A stretch of 64,000 bases of DNA from Margaritifera margaritifera (GCA_029931535.1 JAQPZY010001419.1:2023501-2087500), one strand, 5' to 3'. Counted from the first letter of the stretch, positions 12,545 through 24,930 are shown. Notes: generated by a model from the sequence alone, not told the origin. A program made the numbers and translations.

Positions 12545-15500
12545 CAGGCTTTAAGTACAAGTATTAATAAATGCAAAGCATGCATGTATAAGGTTCCACT
12601 ATTGTAGTTCTAAAAGAGAGACAGGTATAAGGTGAAGTTGTGTGCATTTGCGACAAGCTCAGTGGAGACAATGTTGGCATACCTCTATGCTACTTCATGT
12701 ACTGTGATTGAAATTTCTTTATATGTGACATTAGTGAAACAACGCTGCGTAAAGCAGACAGCTTGTCGAACTTTCTGCTCCCACGTACTTGAGAAATGAA
12801 CATGAACTAGTCCAAAGTACACTAACTGTAGCAGCTATTACAATACGAAAAATTAATTTTGCCAGAGTAAACAATACTAATTTATGAAAGTGCAATGAAT
12901 GAGTTTTAAAATACCAAAACAAAGCTAAAAAAAAAGTTATCGTTCAGTTTGTTTGTTGGCTGTCTTTTGTCTGTTTGCTGTTGTTTTTGTTGTTGCTGTT
13001 GTTGTTGTTGTTGTTGTTGTTTTTGTTGTTGTTGTTCCAATTTACTTCTTAAGTCTGAGAAGTGAAAATGACCCAGCGGAGCTAACTGTCTTTTGAGAGA
13101 GACACATCTGAACTAAGGCCAGGCTGTATACTCTATAATCCAAATTACACCCATCAATCATGCACCAAAATAAAGGGAATTAAAAGTTATTTTAACAACA
13201 CCTAAGATATACAGTTTTTTTTTTTTTTGTTGTTGTTTTTTAAATTACTAGGATAATCAGCCAGGAAATCCTGAGAAAATTTTCTTTTTTTCAAAAAAAT
13301 AATAATAATAAAAATATAAAACTCTTTGCAAAGTACGAAACTGTGAAGTGGAACCTTAGCTTTCCAAAAAGCGTGAAGGCTCCGTTATATTAATTTCATT
13401 GTTTGTGTTGGCAGGAAAGAAACTTATTAAAACATTTTATTGGCAAGGAGCAGGAAAAACAGGTCAGGTAATCTATTTGAAGAAGGAATCTTTTTTTATG
13501 TTAACCAGGTGTGTAGGAAAACTTGAAGGTGTTTTTTTTATGTTCTGTCAATGTTGAGCGTAATTGGATTTCTATGACTGGAAATATCCCTATACTGTGA
13601 AATATTTGTGCACGGATTGGGTTTCCTCTCACATAGAAAATGTTTCAAAGTACAAGTAGCCTAATTCTAGTCACATGCAACGCTTTTCGTCAGATGCAAC
13701 TTATCCAACTTAGTATTCTGGTGACTCCCAGAACATGGCTGACAGAAAATGTTAACTTCTTTAACTACAAACTAAGTCTAGAATGATGCTGACTGCTTTA
13801 TTTTATTTTTCATGCAGTGGCAGGTGTTTATACTACTTTACTTGACTGTGGCACTGGTATTTGGCAAGATATTAAACTGATCGATTTATATTTCTTTGAA
13901 AGTGAAGAGCCAAAGGTGACTTCTAATACAATGCTTACATGCGCTTATTACGGCAAGAGCCTATAATTTTATTTAAATATTGCACAAAATATATTTTTCT
14001 CTTTGTCATTTATGTGCCCAGAAAACATCTGCAAATCTAGGTACATGAAGAAGTTTTGAAGATTTGCTCTAAATTCTAATTTGAATATTTTATATGATAC
14101 CAGAGAGTAAAAATTCGAATAGTTATGTTAAAAATGTAGTGACAGGTTAGTGCTATCATAAGTTGCCTCTCTTACTATTGAAAGTTACATGCTTCTTCCA
14201 TCTTCCATAGTAATTACAGTTATTGTCAAATGCTCCCTATGCAGATTATGTTAATCTAATCGTATTAGGAATCATGATAGTAAGACTTTTTGAAATTTCC
14301 TACTGCAATGTAGATTATCATCACATGGTATTGTAAATATGAATGAAAACATATAATCCTTGTTGGTGTCTTCAAAAATAGACTTGTAACAATTTGATTC
14401 TGTGATTGATAACTTCTTAGCCAACTGGAACTGCTGTAAGAAAAACGCACGTGCTCCTCCTACTACATCAACATGAGACAATAATTTAGTGCTGCACCGG
14501 CCCGTCTATGTCTCATTTTATTTGGCTTCGTTGTTTTCAAAGTTTCGTGGATACGGTAAATTTGAAGACCAATGTAAAACGACAGACCTCTAATGAAGAG
14601 TTTTGACGAAAATGAAATTTTCTTCAAAACACTTTCTATATTTCACTAGTTATACCAAAAATGCAATTTCTTCTTTTAGCAGATGGAAACTCGGAGATTA
14701 ATCATAAGCTGTTTAATCTCTGTGGATTATCTAGGATTATATTTAAAATATTAAGAAAGGCGAAACTGAAATTGAAGAGGGAGCTGGAGATCTGAAATAA
14801 TTTTCAAAGCTGGTGCCAATGTGAAAAAGAAAATAAGTAATATGCGAGGGGATGGGGATGGGTATACCTGAAAGGTACGGCCAACCTACGATAGCTGGAC
14901 AATATGCAATTTAACCCTTGTTGTTCATTATATACTAGTCCTATTCAGCTATCGTTTCATTTTGATAAATTTGTCTCCTTTGTTTTTTGTTTTGTTTTTG
15001 GTTTTATTTAGATAGCTTTGGAAATACTGCTTTCAATTTTTCCAGATTTCGGACTAATAAACCATTCGTATAATTTTCAATTTTATTGATCTTATACACT
15101 GAAGAAGTTCTTATAAAAATAATTCTCTAAATAAATTTTGATTCATTGCCTCCTTGTCCGTCTAAAAAAATGTAAATAAGTCCTTTATTTAAATAAATCA
15201 TATGGTTCCTTCTTATCTGAACCGTCAATATTATCAGATAAAATAATTCAAAAATCCAGCCAGCTCCTATGGCAATTACATCAAATATCTATCAGTTTAA
15301 CATAAATGAACTCAAGAAAATTTCAATTAGTATGACCTGCCAAACGCAAAATGTGTACAGGTTAAAAATTACATACGTAATTATGTGCACAGACTAAGCA
15401 TAGCATAAAAAGAAACATTCACAAATTACAATAATTGTTCTGAAATCCATTTAACCATTTTTCTTTCTTTACAAAATATTCTCAAAGAAAACTCTCTATC

Positions 15501-16256
15501 TCTTTTATTTTTAATATCACATTTATTAGATTTTCAGACTAATGAATATAATCGAAATAGTTCAATTACTTAACCCCATGTTACTTACATTGCAATTAGA
15601 ATTAATGCTGGTAACTAGGTCTTTTATATCTCTAGATAGATTGCGGTCTGGACGTTTGGTTAATTTGTGGTTCTTCTTTTTTTTTTCTTTTTTTTTTGTC
15701 TTTTTTGTCTGATCCTTTTGAGATCAAAGGGGCATCTTTCTTCACCATTCTATTAACCAGAAACCCCACTTCTGTATATTCGTCTGCCACACTAGCACTT
15801 TGATTGTGCGTTGTTATATAGAAATGTTCAACTGCACTTCATTTGCGAGAGAGATTATTTAATTTGTTTTAGAGAGGGGGTAATTTACTTCGTTTGAGAG
15901 AGAGAGAGAGAGAACCAACATAAAGTTATATCTATATTCCATTTCAGAAGGGTTTTTGTTTGTTTGTTTGCTTGGGGTTTTTTAAGAGCGACCCATTCAG
16001 TTTAGGGGAGGTAGGCAACCTAACAAGAAAACGGTGAATCAGGAATTATGCTCGCTTTGACATTTACTGCCTGGAGCACTGATAACCAATTCCCTTGCTA
16101 CCGTAATAATTATGAAATACTTACATGTTTAAGGAAACTAGTTTGGATAAGTTCCCATCTTTACGTAGGAGCTTTTGAGAAAAATGTTTCAAGTCAGTAA
16201 ATACTCTACACATTCCTAGAGACTTTATTTTCATTATATGTACCGTCCTTATTCGC
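12545..16256. other. Long non-coding stretch
   Basis: AT-rich, with a GTT trinucleotide run near 12,975-13,035, poly-T tracts, an AAT run near 13,298 and an AG run near 15,896-15,914. Short ORFs have no recognisable motif. No gene, RNA gene or element supported. Confidence 0.45.
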
Positions 16257-16421
16257 TTATACGTCGAATCCAACTGCAAACTGCACAGGGCCAGATCTGC
16301 CAGCGCATTATGCGCTGTCAGATCTGGGTCTATGCAGTTTGTTATGAGTAATCAGTAGAACAATCAACATAGACGACAGATCAGGGTCTATGTTTTTTTT
16401 TCAGTTTGACTCGACTTATAA
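16257..16421. mobile_element. Foldback MITE with strong internal hairpin
   Basis: The outer inverted repeat pairs TTATACGTCGAATCCAACTG at the left with a right end whose complement reads TTATAAGTCGAGTCAAACTG. Inside, 16,277-16,341 forms a near-perfect 65-nt hairpin (CAAACTGCA ... CAGATCTG ... CAGCGCATTATGCGCTG ... TGCAGTTTG). No coding sequence. Typical of a non-autonomous foldback element. Confidence 0.72.
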
Positions 16422-17040
16422 ACAAATATATGAGGTAAGTGGGCGATAAATCTGGCCACGTTATACAAGAGCACGATGAATTAGATCATAATACTGACGT
16501 TGATGGATAAAATTCAGAAATTCGTTGTCTTCGAAGATTTTTGTTGCTTCATATCATTCGTCAAAAATAATGAAACGCAATATTTTGTGTGATAAAAAAT
16601 AGAGAATATCTATTTTAAGTAATCTAATTTAGAATGTGCATGGTTACGCACATGTATAAAAAGGACTGTTTTGAGTGGCTGGACGCTAATAAAGAGACAT
16701 TTAAAATTTTACGAAAATATATATCGAGTGGATGACACAAAATAGAGACACATTTTTCTAAAATGGAAGAAATATTTTTGAGGGTCCTACACACATAAAG
16801 GACTGTGCACGCAATTTTTAAAGTTTAGAAATTACAGATCATCATTAGATAGAGTTTCTTTAAATTTATGCCTAGAATTTTGTAGGTATTGCCATGCTGC
16901 ATTATTAAGCAATATAATCATTTTATTTCATGACACAAAATACTTTAATGGAATACCAATTAAAGGAAAATTCATTCAGTGGAACAGCAGATCTTTCCAG
17001 CGAACAGAGTCATGGTATACTTTTACATATTTTCAAAACC
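16422..17040. other. Non-coding stretch
   Basis: No gene recognised. The start of the ORF that runs through the 39-bp repeat (ATG at 16,979) lies here. Confidence 0.4.
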
Positions 17041-17047
17041 TATTAAA

Positions 17048-17397
17048 CGGATTTTAATCAAGGTTGACCCCAACCCGGCCGTTACACGGATTCTAATCAA
17101 GGTTGACCCCAACCCGGCCGTTACACGGATTCTAATCAAGGTTGACCCCGACCCGGCCGTTACACGGATTCTAATCAAGGTTGACCCCGACCCGGACGTT
17201 ATACGGATTCTAATCAAGGTTGACCCCGACCCGACCGTTACACGGATTCTAATCAAGGTTGACCCCGACCCGGCCGTTACACGGATTCTAATCAAGGTTG
17301 ACCCCGACCCGGACGTTATACGGATTCTAATCAAGGTTGACCCCGACCCGGCCGTTATACGGATTCTAATCAAGGTTGACCCCGACCCGGCCGTCAT
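17048..17397. repeat. 39-bp minisatellite, 9 units, open in frame on both strands
   Basis: GC- and CpG-rich unit GGATTCTAATCAAGGTTGAC followed by CCCGACCCGGCCGTTACAC. Because 39 is a multiple of 3, one plus-strand frame (ORF 16,979-17,404, 141 codons) reads a 13-residue repeat ILIKVDPDPAVTR, and a minus-strand frame (17,397-17,023) reads TAGSGSTLIRIRI. Variant positions include Asn/Asp, Ala/Asp/Thr and Thr/Ile. No signal peptide or known domain flanks the repeat, so I class it as a minisatellite with possible coding potential only. Confidence 0.93.
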
Positions 17398-17404
17398 GGG
17401 CTGA

Positions 17405-18271
17405 CAGTTATATCTTTATCTCTGTATATGCTTAATGACGATAAAGCAAGCGAGACAATAATCAAAATTGAAAAGAAATCGGCTAATACTGCAAGACGCA
17501 GAGAGGTATTACCGTCGGAATGTGTCGAGCCAATGCTGAAAACAAAATAATACATATAGTCTGGTTCCATTTATTTAAAAATTTGGTCCCGTGTGCATGG
17601 AATTCTAAAAGCAATCAGACACCGTTAAGGTATATTGTAAGATGTACTAAATCAAATGTATGTGCTTGGCATTTTTTATTTTGAATTGTGAGTCCATGTG
17701 ACGTAATTTCCGGACTACACCCACTTTTAGCATTATGTTTGTCATAAAGTCGCGGTAAATTAATTTTTCCAATTACTTTAAAGATAAATCACACAAATTA
17801 AATATTCAATTCTAATTTTAAGTACTACTTGGCATTTGAGTGCTTAAAGCTGCATTTATTTGAATGTATCGATGACATATTTTTGTCTTGCCTTCAAAGC
17901 AGGTTTTGATCATCAACCTATAATTTCGATTGATTGGCTTTGCTTGTGGTTATTTGCTATCTGCAATAATGGAACTTGATACGTGCATTCAACCTGAGAA
18001 GCAAAACCCCTCCCAGGGAAAACTGATCAGCGTGACCTATTTTGTCTTGTTCCAGATAATCCTGCTATGTCTCTTCGCAAGGTCCATTTTTCAGTCAAGG
18101 CTGCGCGTACATCAGCAAATTTTGATGAACAATGATACACCCGATATAGTAAAACGGACTACTTTTTGAACGTTCCAGTAGCATTCTTGCTCTCGACATT
18201 TTATTACCCATTTTCAGATGCCTTCTGTATGATTAAATTGCAAAACATTCCTCAAAGAGGATGATATATAC
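17405..18271. other. No supported gene
   Basis: A 79-codon plus-strand ORF (17,930-18,169) has one hydrophobic segment but no homology signal I recognise. The rest is AT-rich. Confidence 0.35.
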
Positions 18272-18463
18272 AAGTCGCATTTCAGTTTTATCATTAGGGA
18301 TGAAACCGGCATTTTAATTTTTATCACTAGGGATAAAAGCCGCATATAAGTTTTGTCACTAGGGATAAAAACCGCATATAAGTTTTGTCACTAGGGATAA
18401 AAACCGCATATAAGTTTTGTCACTAGGGATAAAAACCGCATATAAGTTTTGTCACTAGGAATG
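18272..18463. repeat. 32-bp minisatellite, about 6 units
   Basis: Unit CTAGGGATAAAAACCGCATA plus TAAGTTTTGTCA. The central four copies are nearly identical and the outer copies diverged. Confidence 0.92.
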
Positions 18464-19321
18464 TTAAGACTCATTATAATTTCTGTCATTCTTTTATGTA
18501 CGTTCCTATTTACTAAATAGTGAGGATTTTTTTTTTTTTTTATGCAATACAAATTTTTCGGAATCAGGCGCTTCGCAAGCATCCAATACAAGACATCTCC
18601 TTGAAATCTTTTTGAATTACAGTGACAGTTTATAGTGTTCCAGGCCACTAGAGCCCTGAACAAAATACTTTGGAATATTCCTTGAAGTGACAATAAATGC
18701 ATACTTTTTAAATAACAAAGCATTAGTGTATCTAAGTCAAACAAATACCCAAGCAACCTTGAAAGCTATTAACTTTGATATGATATCTAGTACAACACAT
18801 ATTTTTGATGAATGATTTGTTATTATTATAGCAAAAGTTTATGGTTTGGTCATGAAAAAATGATTATTTTTCCAAAACATGAATTATTGTAAATTAGTTT
18901 TTGAGCAACCATAGACGATCTTGCAAAAGTTTAACAAAAACCATGTTATTGGTTGACAGCGGGAGAAAACCCACGTTTTAGGCACGTGGTAAGGGTCAGA
19001 AGCGATTTGACTTTGCACGTCCCTAAAGTTTTGTTAATAATATCAAATTATTTTTGCTTACTTGTTCCTTTGTTTTCTTCTGTACTTTATCTTTTTATTT
19101 TTTCTTCCTTTTCTTTAATTATCCAATTGACCCATGGCAGGTTCTCTGATTGAGGTGAACATATCTAACTTGCATTATTTCTGTACACACTTTAATCGTA
19201 TTGAACTGCTCTTTACCATCACCAATCTATTCGTAGTTATAGCGTTACAAATTTCCTATGTCGTAGGCGCACTATCATAAGTGCTTAATTTTGGTCAGTT
19301 TTATTTTCGAGCAGGTAGTTT

Positions 19322-19325
<4 letters not shown>
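18464..19325. other. No supported gene
   Basis: AT-rich, with a poly-T tract near 18,528-18,541. No motif recognised. Confidence 0.4.

Positions 19326-19379
<54 letters not shown>
19326..19379. repeat. (CT)n microsatellite
   Basis: About 27 CT units. Confidence 0.97.
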
Positions 19380-19382
<3 letters not shown>

Positions 19383-19965
19383 ATGCCATTGGTCTCTCTT
19401 CATTCAAAGCTGTTGAGCAACTGTGCTGCTTAAAAAACAAAAAACAATGCGTGGTGCACATATTTCTCATAAATCCGTCTGGCCCTTAGAAAGATAATGA
19501 AAGTAAACATATTGAATATTAAAAACCACGCCCACACATAGAATGTTTTTGAGATTATAGGACATTTCGCGAGGCCACCAGTCAAGAGTTAGTAGAGACC
19601 AGCGGGTGGAACTTGCAGTATATTACGACAATACTGACCAGTCAGTATTTCACCTGCAAACGTAAGTATCATGCAATAAATGCATCTTCAATTTCGTTTC
19701 CGCTGTAGCAATTATTCCTTTTCACCTTTCCTGCCATCAAATTTTATAAGCGCGACTCAGTGGCTTGAATCTCGGAAAATGGGGGGGGGGGGGGAAGAAC
19801 AAGTTCAAAATACTTAGGTAATTTACAAACAAGGCACTAAGTCGCAAAACTACAAAATTACTAACAGAATATATATATATATGAATATTTGAGAAAATAA
19901 TGCAAAGCTCACCGAAGCCAATCAAGCGAAATCTTTTGATAACGCAAATACATAGTTACAACAGT

Positions 19966-19971
<6 letters not shown>

Positions 19972-20051
<80 letters not shown>

Positions 20052-20054
20052 GAG
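19972..20054. repeat. (AG)n microsatellite
   Basis: About 41 AG units with one GG interruption near 20,040. A G-homopolymer of about 14 lies at 19,782-19,795. Confidence 0.96.
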
Positions 20055-20307
20055 TTGGTTACTAGACTGATCTTTAACACCAAATGACTTTTTCAAATGC
20101 ATCTAAACCATGAACAAAAATGGAAATTGGCTGGCCTAGAATGATTCACTTTGGAATTTCACAAATTCTTTTGGATAGTTACTGGACTATTCGTGATAAG
20201 ACCACTCAGTGATGTATTAATATCACCAAAATTATGCAAAATGGCCTAAATAGAAGAGATTGTAATGTGGAATAATTTTAAAGATTCAGAAACTGATAAA
20301 GGTCTTT

Positions 20308-20985
20308 TCAATCGTAATTAATGCTTTTCTTGATTGTAATGATAAACATTTTTCTTTGCCTTAGTCCAGCTGAGTCTTGGAGTAAAGAGTAGCTCCATAG
20401 AGTTATATGCTGATACGGTTTCCATTTTCTGACTTCTACAGAACCAGTGGTCATTGTTTCTGAGAAAACCTCTGCTTCAAAAAACAATAATTTAAGTTGC
20501 ATCAAGCTTAATCTACATATCTGTTTCATCACAAAATTCCTCCACAATCCTACTTTGGAGTTATAGAGTTGTCGCGTATCTACACAATAAGCAACAGTAT
20601 CAGCATATAATATGGCAAAAATGGCATGCATGTCAGGAGAAACAAAATATTACACGTTTATATCTCTCTCCTAATTTGGAAATCAGATCGTTTATGAATA
20701 GATTTCAAAATCAGAGGACTTAGAATACAATCCTGTTTGGTTCCTACAAAGTTTTATTACTGTGGATGAATTTGGACACATGCCCAAAGACTCTTAATGA
20801 ATGATAGATAAACACTTCCCGCCATAGCTCTTTTTCACTAAAGAGTCAGTAAGGTTTGAAAGATCTATCGATTTCTGCACCAAAAGTTTCAAGAATAAAC
20901 ATACTATCTACGGGAGGGTACCCCTTTCGGAAATCAGATTGAGCTTCTTTGATTACCTCCCTTCCAATTGACGTTGCTGTCAATC
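20308..20985 (-). pseudogene. Non-LTR retrotransposon reverse transcriptase relic
   Basis: Minus-strand reading begins near 20,980 with EAQSDFRKGYPPVDSMFIL, matching the QxGFRxGxSTxDxxFxL block of LINE reverse transcriptases. Near 20,700 it gives LFINDLISKLGERYKR, then AILYADTVAYCVDTRQLYN at 20,620-20,560 (family: YADDxVxxADT, here one Asp is missing from the catalytic pair), and further thumb-like sequence to 20,308 (open frame of 107 codons). Several frame changes and stops occur upstream of 20,631. It carries palm and thumb segments only; endonuclease and 3' end are not seen. The clade is uncertain. Confidence 0.7.
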
Positions 20986-21535
20986 ATGTCCGTGAAGTTG
21001 AATTTAGCACATCATATACATTACCATAATTGTTGGGAAAACTTTCAGCACTTTTGTTTTTGTTTTGTTTGGTTTGGGGGTTTTTTTGGGGGGGTGTGTG
21101 TGTGTGTGTGTTTTTTTAAATTTTTATTTTATTGGACAAAACAAATATTTCCTCTCCATGCATGTAGGAAGTCACCAGACTGAAATACAGTACAGTGTTC
21201 CCCAACTTTCTCGTCTTCTTGCCCCCTTCCTCTTCCCCGCCACCCTCCTCCGTTCTCTCGCCACCCTCAGTTACTGCCAATAAATCTGAATATACCAATG
21301 AATTTGATCTTGAATCCCCCCTTTCATTCGCCACCATCAAAACCTGCCATCCGCCAATCCTAATCAATGTACAAATGATAAATAATGATCACAGACCTCA
21401 AACATCCGCCACGTTTGTCAGTAGTAACGATTATATTAGTGATTTCAATTATCGACCGCCTTCTGTAAAGGTGATCAGTATCATCTGAACTTGGTTTCTA
21501 CTTATCTGGAGTAACCAATAATGCATGGCACAGTG
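20986..21535. other. No supported gene
   Basis: Contains a G/T-rich tract with a GT run (21,074-21,112) and a C/T-rich stretch near 21,210-21,270. Overlapping ORFs on both strands have no family motif. Confidence 0.4.
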
Positions 21536-21574
21536 CTTACCGCCAATGACACTCCCGGCTGACATAAGACCATT

Positions 21575-21699
21575 CACGATATTAGCTTTCTCACAGACAT
21601 ACGTTGGTCTAGCTGAGATTCGAACCCACGAGGACAGAGGTGAGTTGTGAGTGATCTGTAATGGCGAGCGCCTTAGACCACTCGGCCAACCGGGACCCC
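21575..21699 (-). mobile_element. tRNA-derived SINE, 5' part
   Basis: Read on the minus strand it starts GGGGTCCCGGTTGGCCGAGT, with an A-box-like GGCCGAGTGGTC and a B box GGGTTCGAATC (21,618-21,628). These are Leu/Ser-tRNA-like promoter blocks. About 125 bp aligns with the head of the SINE at 23,711-23,948. The body beyond is diverged or truncated. Not called as a tRNA gene because no acceptor-stem pairing follows. Confidence 0.7.
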
Positions 21700-21775
21700 T
21701 GATCTCTGGATGAGGGAAAACCGGTTGATGTTATACATTTCGACACAGTACCTTACTTCGATTGCTTAATAATAG

Positions 21776-22042
21776 GACAGATTTTCAGATTGGATTATAA
21801 AGGTCCCGTTTAATAGAGCACAACGAATATTTGTTAACTGTGCATTATCTGAATGGACAGTTAAGTGCGATTTACCAAAAGGAAGCAAGTTAGGCTCAAT
21901 CTTATTTTTGATGTACACCAATGACTTTCCCGACACAAAAGAAACCAATCTCAAATCTGTTGCAGACGATACAAAACAAAATGCATCGCAAAAAACGAAG
22001 AAAATAGCACGAGTCAGCAGAGGAATATCAACAATCTTATAA
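21776..22042 (+). pseudogene. Non-LTR reverse transcriptase fragment
   Basis: An uninterrupted frame of about 88 codons covering RT blocks: FVNCALSEWTVKCDLPKGSK, then LGSILFLMYTNDFP, then LKSVADDTKQNA. The pattern (C)GxPQGSxLGPLLFLxYxNDxP followed by xADDT is diagnostic of LINE-type RT; here the catalytic pair ADD is intact, but PKGSK replaces PQGS. It ends at a TAA inside a 17-bp sequence repeated three times (22,025-22,080). Unlike the LINE at 20.3-21.0 kb, it is on the plus strand, so the two are independent fragments. Confidence 0.75.
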
Positions 22043-22162
22043 TGTGGACAATCTTATAATGTGGACAATCTTATAATGTGGACAAACATGTGGCAACTGT
22101 TTTTCATCGTTTAAAAAAAATGTAAGTCTCTACGCCTTGGAAGAAGATATAGTTTTTTAATA

Positions 22163-22312
22163 GCTAATGTGGTTCATTTATTTTCATGGGTATCAAGTTT
22201 CATAGTTTTTTGTTTTTTTTTAAATGTGTGTACATGAATTCGTGGAATTCCCTCTGTCATAATGTGCATATTTATAGGTATTTAATTTCATGGATTAAAC
22301 TAAAATAAAATA
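22163..22312 (+). repeat. Dispersed AT-rich repeat (TGTGG...TTCATTTATTTTCATGGG family)
   Basis: GTGGTTCATTTATTTTCATG and following sequence through GCATATTTATAGGTATTTAA aligns with the reverse complement of 31,510-31,670, the right end of the 1.43-kb TA-flanked element. The two are members of one repeat family in this window. Confidence 0.72.
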
Positions 22313-23710
22313 CCCAAAATACAAAATACAAAAATAACAAATCTGTGCCGACAGTAAAGGTTGGTTTTTTGAATGGTGGCAAAAACAATACCAGTATGAG
22401 CACAAATCAAGCACCAGGCAAGATCAATCACTTACACAGAGTGATCAGCATCAAAATAAACCGATGCAGCCATCAACCAAACCAAGCGGCCATTGAAGCA
22501 CATCTATATGATCATTTACACTGTCCACAAAGGTGCACCATCGGTACATTGCGACAATCATGGCATTAACACAGTGACTTAAGAGTGATAATTCAAGTTA
22601 TGTGGAGAATGGCTTCATTCCGTTTGTGAACCATTCATGTGAGCAAGATACCCTTGCTCAGCGCAATCACCATGTTGCGTCAATCTTTCATGCGCACAAA
22701 GCTTTTGAAATGCGAAGATGCTAGCTAAACTCAAAGACAATAAAATCATTTGTTTGTACCTGCTGTATACGAGATACGGACAAACTCCAACCATATGACC
22801 TTGCAGTAAACAAATACTACAAAGAAGAAGTGAAATCATACTTCCACTTACAAGCACATGTGAAACAGGCCATAGAGACTATGAGGAGAAAAAGAAGATG
22901 TCATTGATGAAGATCAATGCACGTGACCCTTCAAATTACGGATCAGCTACGCATGTTTCCCACCAACTAGCCCGAAACAATTGTTCTAACGTTATTATGT
23001 TCAGCTTGCATATCCAGCTAAAATCGTTTTCAAATTGCATCGCGAATGGTACTTGATGCTACAATATTAAAAATCTATGAAATGAAAATGGCTTGAAATA
23101 GGTAAGTAATAATGACCTCACTATAGCTCCATCCACTTCACATGCGCGAATCTCATGCTCTGCACAAATTGTGTTACCTGATGACCAAAGATATCATCAC
23201 ATCATTCCCTGTGACCCTGTGACCTACATGGAAAATGGAAGTGACCTCGATATACCCAACACGAGTGCGTGATCTTATGGCAAAGAGGTAGGACTTGTGT
23301 CCTTGATCTAATTTAACTTTCTTGACCTACTGACGCTAAGAGGAGACCTGGGTGGCCTGTTTAGAAAATATGCTTATGGGAGGTTTTGACATTGCTCGAA
23401 GTTAATGGGAATGATATTCAATGAAAAAAAGAAAGAAAGAAAAAAACACTTGCTTGATTGAAATTTGATATATGTTTGATAATCGTGGCCTTAACATCGA
23501 GAACAGTTTCTGAATGACATTGTTGCCAAGGTCCATACGGGCAGATTGACCTGTTAAATCATTCAACCGCACTGTTAGGTGATATATAAGAGAACATTTT
23601 TGGATATTAGGACAACGAATGGAGAGGGGATAAGTATCTTGATATTCTGAAAATTCGACAAGTAGAAAAACCATTACCAAATGTGCCAGTTTAAAGACGA
23701 AGATAAGTAT
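22313..23710. other. No supported gene
   Basis: Less AT-rich than neighbouring DNA, but without a long frame or motif I can assign. A few short ORFs on both strands look random. Confidence 0.4.
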
Positions 23711-23948
23711 TGGTTGGTTGGTTGGTTGTTAAGGGTTTAATGCCATTTTTCACCACATGATAGGCTAGACATGGCGGCCAGGTTATCTGGTGGAGGAAGA
23801 ACCCAGGAAAACCCACAGGAAGCTACTGGCAAGCTTTCTCACATACCCACGTTGGCCGAGCCCGAGACTCGAACCTACGCGGACAGATGTGAGATGTCAG
23901 TGATCTGTAAAGGCGAGTGCCTTTGACAACTCGGCCGCCCAGGGCCCC
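23711..23948 (-). mobile_element. Complete tRNA-headed SINE with CCAA-type tail
   Basis: On the minus strand: GGGGCCCTGGGCGGCCGAGT (A-box region), B box GGTTCGAGTCT near 23,867, a conserved central body with CTTCCTGTGGGTTTTCCTGG, and a 3' end AAATGGCATTAAACCCTTAA followed by a short CCAA repeat tail (TTGGTTGGTTGG on the plus strand at 23,711-23,727). This layout (tRNA head, conserved body, simple tail) is typical of molluscan SINEs. About 238 bp. Confidence 0.82.
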
Positions 23949-23999
23949 GGTAAGTATTGGACTTGCTTGTCTTATCTTTTTGTTAAATCACAGTCATAA

Positions 24000-24699
24000 C
24001 TGAAATATAATTCATGATAAAAAAATCTTTGTCAAAATATCCAGGAATAATAATATAAGAATGTATGCGTTTCTAACAATTATTTTAATCGTCTTTTTTT
24101 AAAAATGTAAAGCGCAACACAAACGGCGAAGGAAGTGTCTTCTTTTTTATTGAATCATGAGAAAAAGAACAACTCAGTGCTTCGTATAATATACTTTTAT
24201 AAGACTGTTTTGTAACAAGCAGCAAAAGATGGTAATTTTGGTTTAGAAATATTTTTATTGGTTAGATATGCCTACAAGTACACTAAAAAATTAACCATTC
24301 AAATTACTCACAGCACATGACGCTTTATCAACAGAGCAAAAATAGTAAAATAAGAAAATGATAGAGGATTTAAATTTAAATAAAAAAAGTTATGCATGTG
24401 TTAGAAAATAAAGAAAGTCATCATGATGTTTTCCATCTGACCCCTTTTCTATTGTCTATCTCCTTCTCTATTACTCTTTATTCTCTGAAGATGTGCTAGG
24501 CTGTTGAAAGAGATATGCAATTGAACTGTTTTGTAAACCGCAAGGATCTCTCTCCCAACCATTTAAAAAAAAAATTTCTTTAATATGTGCACAATAAAAA
24601 TATTATACAACGACAAACAATAATAAAAATAATAATAATAATCTGGAGTCATTTTCTGAAATTCTTCTATTCTACTTTGGATGTCTTCTATACCGGACA
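24000..24699. other. No supported gene
   Basis: AT-rich with A-rich and AAT runs (24,600-24,640). Nothing recognised. Confidence 0.4.
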
Positions 24700-24704
24700 C
24701 AGGA

Positions 24705-24930
24705 GCTGCAGTAGCTGAGAGCTTAGCTTGCCGGACTCACAACCGAAAGGGTGCGGGTTCGATTCCTACAATTGGATCAACCCGGGTCAGCTACCGTGTT
24801 GTACCCTTGGGCAGGGCAATTTACTGCAATTGTTTCGGCATTAAATAACCTCCTTGTGTTGCTGTGCTGTCAAGTACCAAACCAAACCAGATCTGGCTCA
24901 GTTCCTCGAATGGAACAAACAAGAGAAAAT
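24705..24930 (+). mobile_element. tRNA-derived SINE
   Basis: Starts GCTGCAGTAGCTGAGAGCTT, with a B box GGTTCGATTCC at 24,756-24,766, followed by a body containing GGGTCAGCTACCG and CCTTGGGCAGGGCA. The body resembles the SINE at 62,436-62,615 (GGATCAGCTGTCG ... CTTTGGGAAAGGCA), so both belong to one family, different from the 23.7-kb SINE. Confidence 0.72.

Noticed and set aside
24705..24790. tRNA gene
   Set aside because: A and B boxes are present, but arms do not fold into a cloverleaf and a SINE body follows. The same applies at 21.6, 23.9 and 62.4 kb.
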